From Garcia nutans (Eukaryota; Streptophyta; Magnoliopsida; Malpighiales; Euphorbiaceae), in contig CANTUV010000031.1 in NCBI GenBank assembly GCA_947685225.1, positions 72,025,001-72,089,000 on the forward strand: a stretch of 64,000 nucleotides of DNA, in the 5' to 3' direction. Under the pieces are notes generated by a model, which saw nothing but the letters and a program-made list of their open reading frames with translations, did no database searches and had not been told where the DNA came from. Positions 57,449 to 64,000 of the stretch are shown in pieces (the stretch's first letter is position 1; the number at the start of each line of letters is the position of its first letter). Made by a program: the position numbers and the translations under genes.

Positions 57449-59606
57449 AAATGTGAAGAGGTCCAAGAAAAGAATGAAGTTAATATGGGAGCAATTTCTT
57501 TTTCTGATGCAGACTTACCGAAGGAGGGAAGAGACCACATCCGCCCTCTCTTTATCAAAATAGAAGTCAAGGGGAAGAGGACTCCATGTGTAATGGTCAA
57601 TGATGGGTCCACCATAAATGTTTGTCCACTTAAGATATTGCCAAAGCTAGACATGTCAACAAGAGATCTAAACCCAACCGAGGTGACAATTCGTGCTTAT
57701 GACAACACTAAAAGGCATGCCGAAGGGACTTTCAAAGCGGCCGTCAAGGTTGGTCCAATTGAATCTATTGTTGAGTTTGTTGTTTTAGATATACCAGTTA
57801 CCTTCACCTTGCTTTTGGGGAGACCATGGTTTCACCCTCTTGGTGGAGTTCCTTCCACCCTTCATCAAAAGATCAAATTCCCCAATGGAAATGAAACAGT
57901 GGTCATTGAAGTGGAAGATAATGAGATTGTTAATGCTCTAATGGTTGAGAGGCCTCTCAATGGTTTTCAAGTAGCTGTAATTTTTTATGATGAAGTAGTG
58001 GACTCCAAAGTTTTGAATATGATGAAGAACATGAACTACCTTCCCAAAGCTGGTCTTGGAAAGGGTAAGGCCGGTTTAACAAAGTTGCCAGATTTTAGAA
58101 CTCAAGCTTCCAAGAAGGGGTTCGGATATGATGAAGCCAATGATGTTCAACCAAAGAAGAATGAGAAGATGAGCTTCCCACCACTTGAAGAGATCTTTGT
58201 CAAAGCTCCATATATGGGACCACTCCAAGGAAAGCCCGAGCCGATCATGTTCATGGGTAAGTTAATTCCCGGTTTTGAAATTTTTGCAGATGTTGCTGAG
58301 CTAGTGGAGCAAGTGAAGAAAGAGCTCACCCTGTCAATCAACAAAGAGAAGAATGAAGCTGCCCTGAAAGCCGAGAAGACTCCAGAAGAGATTGCTGCCC
58401 TGGTTGAAGAAAAGTTTGAAGACATCTTGCTTTATGATTCTGAGAACAATGATTTTGATTTTGATTTGTCTGCTTTGTATGAGGATGATGATGTTTTCTT
58501 TTCCAAAATGAATGCAATAAAGTTTGATTTTGCTTACTTGTGTGATGTTTCTCCTGATGGTTGCATACATTCAAATAGCAGTTACATGAGCATCTTTAAT
58601 ATTAATTTTGTTAACACACAATCATTAAATTTGGAAATAATTAAAAATCCTAAAAACATTAGCATAGCATCCAACCTTACTCCTGATGAGAGAGCGAGAT
58701 TTGAAAAAATATTCAAAAAATATGAAGAAGTGTTTGCTTGGTCTTACGAAGATATGCCAGGGATAGATCGAGACATAGCCGAGCATCATATTCCTACTTA
58801 CACTCACATTAAGCCTGTCAAACAAAAGCTTAGGCGACTAAGTCCTGAGTGGGCTGAGTTGGTTAAAGAAGAGGTCACTAAGCAAATACAAGTGAAGTTC
58901 CTTGAAGTGATAGAATATCCAAATTGGTTAGCCAATATAGTACCCATGCCAAAGAAAGATGGAAGGATAAGGGTCTGCGTGGACTATAGAGATTTAAACA
59001 AAGCTTCCCCTAAGGATGATTTTCCTTTACCTCATATAGATGTTCTCATTGATAGTGCGGCCTCTAGCGTGCTACACTCGTTTGTAGATGGATTTTTCGG
59101 ATACAATCAACTGTTAATGGCCCAAGAGGATAAAGCCAAAACTGCCTTCGCTATTACATGGGGTATATTTTGTTATAGGGTGATGCCTTTCGGCTTAAAG
59201 AATGCTGGTGCAACCTACCAAAGAATGGCCACCACACTATTTCATGACATGATGCACAAAGAAGTTGAAGTATATGTTGATGATATGATGGTGAAGTTGG
59301 ATAGGAGGGAGCAGTACTTCCAGAATTTAGAATTATTCTTCGATAAAGCTTTGAAGTATAAGCTGAGATTAAACCCGAAGAAGTGTGTATTCGGTGTTAC
59401 TTTAGACAAATTATTGGGACATGTAATTGGTCTGAATGGTATTGAGATTGATCCTGACAAAGTCAAAGCAATTAGGGATATGCTAGCCCTAAAGATAGAG
59501 AGAGAAGTTTGGGGATTCATTGGTAAACTGCAGTACATTAGCAGATTTATAGCAAAGCTCACAACAATCTGTGAGCCTATCTTTAAATTGCTTAGAAAGA
59601 ATCAGC
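57449..59606 (+). pseudogene. pol: TAT2 protease and reverse transcriptase
   Basis: Open frame from the insertion point to about 59606, in phase with the earlier gag segments. The protease region has VMVNDGSTINVCPL near 57590-57630; relatives read D-D-G-S, so the presumed catalytic Asp is Asn here. It is followed by the TLLLGRPWFH stretch. A linker with a G-patch-like segment (MNYLPKAGLGKGKAGLTKLP) follows. RT starts about 58680: VCVDYRDLNKASPKDDFPLP, FCYRVMPFGLKNAGATYQRM and the catalytic YVDDM near 59270. A one-base shift near 59606 breaks the frame before RNase H; the ORF as read ends at 59650. Confidence 0.9.
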
Positions 59607-60096
59607 GGTCGTATGGAATGAAGAATGTCAAAAGACCTTTGACCGAATAAAAGAGTATTTGTTGAATCCACCTGTTTTGAAACTTCCTAAACCCGAAAAA
59701 CCTCTATTACTATACTTAGCAGTAGAAGAAGAGTCGATAAGAGCCATGCTAGCCCAAGCAGATGAGTCGGGGATTGAGCATGTCGTTTACTATTTGAGTA
59801 GAAAGCTCCTACCTTATGAAATTAAATATAGTATCATTGAAAAGATATGTATAGCCGTGGTTTGGTCTTCTAAGAAGTTGCGGCATTACTTTTAATCATA
59901 TAGTATGCAAGCAATTTCCAGGTTGGATCCAATGAAGTACTTAACGGAGACACCCTCTTTAATTAGGAAATATGGTCGATGGTTGATAATATTAGAAGAA
60001 TTTGAGATTGAGTATGTAACAAGAAAAATAATCAAGGGTAGAACGGTGACAGAATTCCTGGCTTAACAACCATTACCAGAAAGTGAAGAGGTAATC
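59607..60096 (+). pseudogene. pol: TAT2 RNase H (Ty3 type)
   Basis: Frame +1 relative to RT. It reads a short RNase H region: LKLPKPEKPLLLYLAVEEE, HVVYYLSRKLLPYEIKYS, then a TAA at 59893 (expected Leu, TTA to TAA). The linker to the second RNase H (SLIRKYGRWLIILEEFEIEY) contains a TAA at 60064. Confidence 0.85.
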
Positions 60097-60560
60097 TTGG
60101 AATTTCCAGATGAACATTTAGAAGCAATTGAAGTACAAGGGTGGAAAATGTATTTTGATAGAGCAGTAAACAGGAAAGGAGCAGGTTTGGGAGTTATATT
60201 AGAATCGCCTAAAGCGAAACTTATCCCTTTAGCCAAGAAGTTGAAATTTAGGGCAACCAATAACATGGTGGAGTATGAAGCTTGTATTTTTGGTTTGGAA
60301 ACCTTAATGATTATAAAGGTGGATAAGGTGGAAGTTTATGGTGATTCGTTGCTAGTAGTATCCCAAGTAAATGGAGAGTGGGAGTTGAAAGAGGAAAAAT
60401 TAAAACCATACCACCGTTATTTGACCATGATGAAGAGGAATTTTAAGGAGTGTAGGTTTATACACTTGTCAAGAGAAGAAAATCAGATGGCTGATGCCCA
60501 AGCCACATTGGCTTCGGTATGGGAAAATCCTGCCAGCCTATTCCTTAAGCCTCTGATCTT
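60097..60560 (+). pseudogene. pol: TAT2 second RNase H, archaeal type
   Basis: Hallmark of the TAT lineage. The acidic residues of the fold are all present: Asp in WKMYFDRAVNRKGAGLG, Glu in NNMVEYEACIFGLE, Asp in VEVYGDSLLVVSQVNGEWE and Asp in ENQMADAQATLAS. The small Gly after the first Asp in relatives (FDG) is Arg here. The domain itself has no stop, but the frame lies between stops at 60064 and 61003. Confidence 0.9.
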
Positions 60561-61876
60561 GACCAGTTCATCAACTCCTTGCTATGAATATGAGACAATC
60601 ATGGAAGTTGATACGGACCATGATGCATGGTATGATACTATAAGGCGATTTTTGGAGGAAAGAGAATACCCGCCGGGGGCAGCAAAGAAAGAGAGAAGAA
60701 CCATAAGGAGGTGGTCATTGCAATACATCACCTTCCATGGAGAGTTATACCAAAGATGGCCTGATGGAGTGCATTTGAGATGTTTAAGAAAGCCTGAAGT
60801 GGAGCGCATCATGTCTGAAATACATGTGGGAAGTTGCGGTCCGCACATGAGTGGTTTGGCCCTAGTTAAGAAGATTATCCGACAAGGTTACTATTGGTTG
60901 ACCATGGAGAAAGACTGTATTGAATTTGTAAAGAAGTGCCAGCAATGTCAGATGTATGGTAACTTGAATCATATGCCTCCTGAAGAACTACATTCAATGT
61001 CTTGACCCTGGCCATTTGCCACCTAGGGTATCGACATTATAGGAGAAATACATCCGACAGCCTCAAACGGTCACTGTTTCATTGTAGTAGCAGTTGATTA
61101 TTTTTCAAAATGGGTCGAAGCCGAATCCTTCAACAAGCTAGATGCAAGTCAAATGGCTAGGTTTATCGAAAAGAATCTCATCTGCAAATATGGGGTCTCA
61201 CACAGTGTGATATCAGACAACGGAGTACATTTTCAAGGAGCAGTTAAGGATTTATTCTCCAAGTACCAAATCCATCATCATCGATCCTCTTCTTATAGAC
61301 CAAAAGCTAATGGTGCAGTAGAAGCAACGAACAAGACAATTAAGCAAATTCTATCCAAGATGACCAAGACTTACAGGGACTGGTCGGAAATGCTTCCCTT
61401 TGCTTTATAGATAGGGGTATTGGACGAGTGTGCGAACACCTACTGGGATGACACCGTTCTCTTTGGTTTATGGGATGGAAGCAGTATTGCCAATTGAAAT
61501 TGAGATCAAGTCATTGAGAGTAGTCTTGGAAGTAGAGCTACCTGAAACGGAATGGGTAACAAGTAGATACACACAGTTAGCTCTACTGGAAGAGAGAAGG
61601 TTAAAGGCACTATATCATCACCAAATGTATCAAAAGAAGATAGCTCGGGCCTATAATAGAAGGGTCAAGGTCAGAAAATTCAGAGTTGGGGATTTGGTGT
61701 TGAAGCAATGTAAGCCTAATGTATCTGATCCAAGAGGGAAGTTCAGACCTAGCTAGGAAGGGCCATATGTCTTGAAACAGGTCATGAGCAAAGGTGCGGT
61801 GAAGTTATCAGACATGGATGGGAATGAATTTAGTGAGCCAATAAATATTGACAGGTTGAAGAAGTTTTATGTATGA
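60561..61876 (+). pseudogene. pol: TAT2 integrase
   Basis: Zinc-binding HHCC region (EIHVGSCGPHMSGLALVKK, CQQCQMYG), then stops at 61003 and 61024 (the second TAG where WGIDIIG has Trp). The core follows: GIDIIGEIHP, VISDNGVHF and GAVEATNKTIKQIL give the D, D, E triad. A TAG at 61408 and a frameshift move the reading to 61430-61756, the C-terminal part (TPTGMTPFSLVYGMEAVLP, KVRKFRVGDLVL). A TAG at 61754 replaces another Trp. The product would end at TGA 61874. Confidence 0.9.
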
Positions 61877-61887
61877 AAAAATAAAAA

Positions 61888-62055
61888 AGAGAGAGCTCGC
61901 TAGGTTGAAAACCCAAAAAGGGCGGCCTAGGCAAAAGTTAGAGCAGTCCGCTAGTTCCGAAAACCTGAAAGGGCGGACTAGGCAACAATTAGGGCTAATG
62001 AGAGAAAATCGTTAATTAGAAAACCCGAAAGGACTAATTGGCAACATGAGTGATC
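61888..62055 (+). repeat. TAT2 hairpin array, block 1 (three units)
   Basis: Three ~34-base units, each with an outer stem of about 8 pairs, AAAA bulging on the 5' side, and an inner CCC/GGG-type stem closing a GAAA- or A-rich loop. Outer arms: CTAGGTTG/CGGCCTAG; CTAGT(T)CCG/CGGACTAG; TTAATTAG/CTAATTGG. Spacers share (A)GGCAAxAxTTAG words. It lies directly after the integrase stop. Confidence 0.85.
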
Positions 62056-62282
62056 TTGTGTATGTTGGCTTTATGTTTGGTTGTTCCCCAATTTAATAAA
62101 ACAGAATTAATGATTAAATTTGTTCTATGTGCACTGTTATAAGTATTCGACCAGATATGGATGAAATAATAATCATAATTGCAAAAGGTGATGACAAATT
62201 ATAAATGGAAAAGAAGCATCTTTTATTACTTTAGTTATTTTTCATCTTAACAAAACACTTTCTGAATTGACAAATGTAAAAT
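62056..62282 (+). other. TAT2 3' region, no feature seen
   Basis: AT-rich sequence between the hairpin block and the antisense ORF. Nothing recognised. Confidence 0.5.
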
Positions 62283-62657
62283 CTATGGCAGTCTATAAGT
62301 GTAACGTGCAGGCCAGCTTTGCCTTAACCGATCCAAGTAGGCTTCAGTTAAGCAAGGCATGTCTAGGTCAGGAGCAAAGTCAAAATCACGAAGCTCAGCT
62401 CCATACTGACACCCAAGTCGGCAAGGATCATAGCATGTACCTTGACGAAGAGCAGCAAGGGGAACGTACATCAAGTATGTCCGCATGGTGATACGAGAAA
62501 TCTTCCACCAAGGTACCAACCAACAGACATTGACTTCAGAGCGTGAGTGGATCCAGTCGATCCAGTCAGCATATGAAGAAGCAGGATGGAGTAGCTTTCT
62601 AGCAGAATGATGATGTGGCACGTATCTGGAAAAGTCCATGGAGGGAGTATCAAGCAA
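62283..62657 (-). pseudogene. Antisense accessory ORF of TAT2, C-terminal part
   Basis: Minus-strand frame of 124 codons. Words such as YADWIDWIHSRSEV, WLVPWWKIS and YVPLAALRQG resemble the C-terminal part of plant DUF7745-type proteins, which occur in TAT elements on the antisense strand. It lies upstream of the second hairpin block in plus coordinates and downstream of 62922-63473 in the minus reading direction, so it may be a second exon or a displaced piece. Similarity judged from memory of the family. Confidence 0.55.
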
Positions 62658-62704
62658 ACAAAGACACTCCTGAAGCCAAATGTGTGAAGAAAGAATTAAG
62701 TTAA

Positions 62705-62872
62705 AAAAAAAGAGTCCGCTAAGTTGAAAACCGGCAAGGGAAACTTAGGCAATAATTAGGACAGCTCGCTAGTTCCAAAAACCTGCATGGGTGGACTAGG
62801 CAAAAGTTAGAGCAATATATAAAAAAAAAACCTCAATTGAAAACCCGAAGAGGGCAGTTTAGGTAATTACCT
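62705..62872 (+). repeat. TAT2 hairpin array, block 2 (three units)
   Basis: Three more stem-bulge-stem units. Outer arms: CTAAGTT/AACTTAG; CTAGT(T)CCA/TGGACTAG; CCTCAATTG/CAGTTTAGG (one mismatch). The middle unit differs from its partner in block 1 by a paired change, G-C to A-T. It lies between the two halves of the antisense ORF. Confidence 0.85.
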
Positions 62873-62921
62873 GAAGCAGCAACGGGCTCCCAGTCAATCT
62901 CTTTGACAATCCTGATTTAAA

Positions 62922-63473
62922 TCAGTCTAATCCAACTAAGTTCTCGGCTAAAATCACAGGTACCGGCGACAAGCCTCCTTCCATTTGATCCATGATATCC
63001 AATACTCGTGGGTCAATATCACCGTCAGAAGAAACAAGCAAGAATTGGTCGAGCAAGCAAAGACAAAGCATGCGTCCCCATGCCTTAGTAGGAGCCAAAT
63101 AAGAGAAACAAAAGTCAATCAAAGGAGCAAGTAAAATTTTTTCACCTCTCATCAACTGAAGAACTTCGGGTTTTGGAATTTGAAATAACATCTGCATTTT
63201 CTATTGATTTTTGGAAATCAATGTGGGTAACGCCATTTGTTGATTATTGGGATGTTCAAGGATGGTCTCAAATTCTTCAATCAAGGGACACATTTCAAAG
63301 CCATTATTTCTAAATACCCTAGAATCCGTATCCCACAGGGAAGCCATGGCATATAAGAAGGAGTGGTCCAATTTGACATTTTGAAAGCATTTTAAAACAT
63401 CAAGCTTTGACCATGTAATTTGCTTCCAATGGTTAAATAGAATTTTTATTTTCTTTAAATGGTGTTCGGTCAT
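62922..63473 (-). pseudogene. Antisense accessory ORF of TAT2, N-terminal part (DUF7745-like)
   Basis: Opposite strand to TAT2. From ATG at 63473 (MTEHHLKKIKILFNHW) through LWDTDSRVFRNNGFEMCPLIEEFETILE, the W-D-P/F/P-T-IEE pattern of plant DUF7745 proteins, to a TAG at 63201-63203. The same frame resumes 3 bases later (QMLFQIPKPEVLQLMRGEKI) and ends after GLD at 62922. Position (between pol and 3' LTR, antisense) matches the accessory ORFs known from TAT/Ogre elements, as does the PMD ORF of TATa. Function unknown. Confidence 0.7.
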
Positions 63474-63497
63474 GGTTGATGAATAAAGGGGAACCAA

Positions 63498-63818
63498 AAT
63501 TGCTAAAGGGAGTCTTCACATTGAAAGAGAGAGATTTTTGGTTTATGAATTGAAATATGGCATGCAAGGTGATTTATATAGAAGAAAATAAACCTTTTCC
63601 AAAAGTGAAATGGAAAAGATGATGGGAAAGGATAAGACCATATGGCATAAGGAAAGGAAGTGGCAATGAATTTCCTTTACCATATTGGATTTGGTTTAAC
63701 AAAAGAAGTGGATATTAATTATGATGTACTATATATAAAAAAAATAAATAATAATAAAAAATAAATAATTTTGGCAGTAACGAAAAAAAAAAAAGAGAGT
63801 TACAATATTTACATATTA
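63498..63818. other. AT-rich spacer, no gene
   Basis: Low-complexity A-rich runs at 63735-63795. No supported feature. Confidence 0.5.
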
Positions 63819-63998
63819 CTAAGAGGGTGGTGGTAGGTCACCAAATAAAGACTTGAAAAAATCGTCGCCTGTTGGAGGAGGGGGCAAATTACTCATCCCG
63901 GGATCATCCGAAGCAGAAGCACTAAAATCTGTATTGCCTTGGAGTTCTGATTTATCATGGTCCTCATCAGAAGTAGACAAAAGGATCTCATGGTCATC
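63819..63998 (-). CDS. C-terminal end of a minus-strand ORF running off the window
   Basis: The frame is open from the window edge to TAG at 63819-63821, 59 codons. It is acidic then Pro/Gly-rich (SELQGNTDFSASASDDPGMS, NLPPPPTGDDFFKSLFG). The sustained acidic and proline composition suggests real coding. It could be another antisense ORF of TAT2 or part of a different element. Not recognised. Confidence 0.4.
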   Translation of the reverse strand, partial: DDHEILLSTSDEDHDKSELQGNTDFSASASDDPGMSNLPPPPTGDDFFKSLFGDLPPPS

Positions 63999-64000
63999 AG

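Noticed and set aside
58147..58574. Three minus-strand ORFs over TAT2 protease linker
   Set aside because: Shadows of the coding strand; low-complexity content.

Overview
This window is a block of nested plant LTR retrotransposons. I recognise no host gene, tRNA, rRNA or CRISPR array. Plant lineages are identified by sequence: Tekay-type chromovirus (Ty3 with chromodomain), Athila, TAT (dual RNase H, antisense accessory ORFs) and an Angela/Tork-like Ty1/copia element. High AT content, AT-rich intergenic tracts and these lineages fit a higher plant, probably a eudicot; the species cannot be named from the sequence.

Layout, left to right. 1-3643: 3' end of Tekay element A (integrase, chromodomain, 3' LTR) inserted in a decayed copia RT (3644-3955). 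3956-10256: Tekay-like element B (5' LTR, PBS, gag) interrupted by a minus-strand solo LTR (6642-9183, TSD ATGTC). 10257-14775: minus-strand TAT element 'TATa' (LTR, PPT, repeat arrays, antisense plant-mobile-domain ORF), cut by Athila1. 14776-22518 and 35921 to about 36083: Athila1 (5' LTR, PBS, decayed gag-pol, 3' UTR), split by TAT1. 22519-35915: TAT1, a gag-only non-autonomous TAT element with both LTRs and TSD CCACC; it carries a piece of Athila LTR interrupted by another Tekay solo LTR (29897-32336, TSD CCGTG) and three repeat arrays. From about 36106 to the right edge: TAT2, which lacks its 5' LTR and is joined to Athila1 by a scrambled junction. Three insertions split its gag-pro frame: Athila2 (36893-44733, TSD CGAGG/TGAGG), copia (45854-54440, TSD CCGAG) and a Tekay solo LTR (55007-57443, TSD TAATG). 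TAT2 then continues through RT, RNase H, archaeal-type RNase H and integrase to hairpin repeats and an antisense DUF7745-like ORF; its 3' LTR lies beyond the window.

Almost all reading frames carry stops, mostly of the C-to-T / G-to-A kind. The copia element is the clear exception: its LTRs look nearly identical and it has one long frame with one premature TGA. Athila2 is a deletion derivative that fuses protease to the integrase C-terminus in frame.

The most unusual signal is non-coding. The UTRs and LTRs of these unrelated families are filled with arrays of short palindromic units. Within an array the arm sequences differ from unit to unit while complementarity is kept. The best case is a set of six stem-bulge-stem units with GNRA-like loops in the TAT2 3' region.
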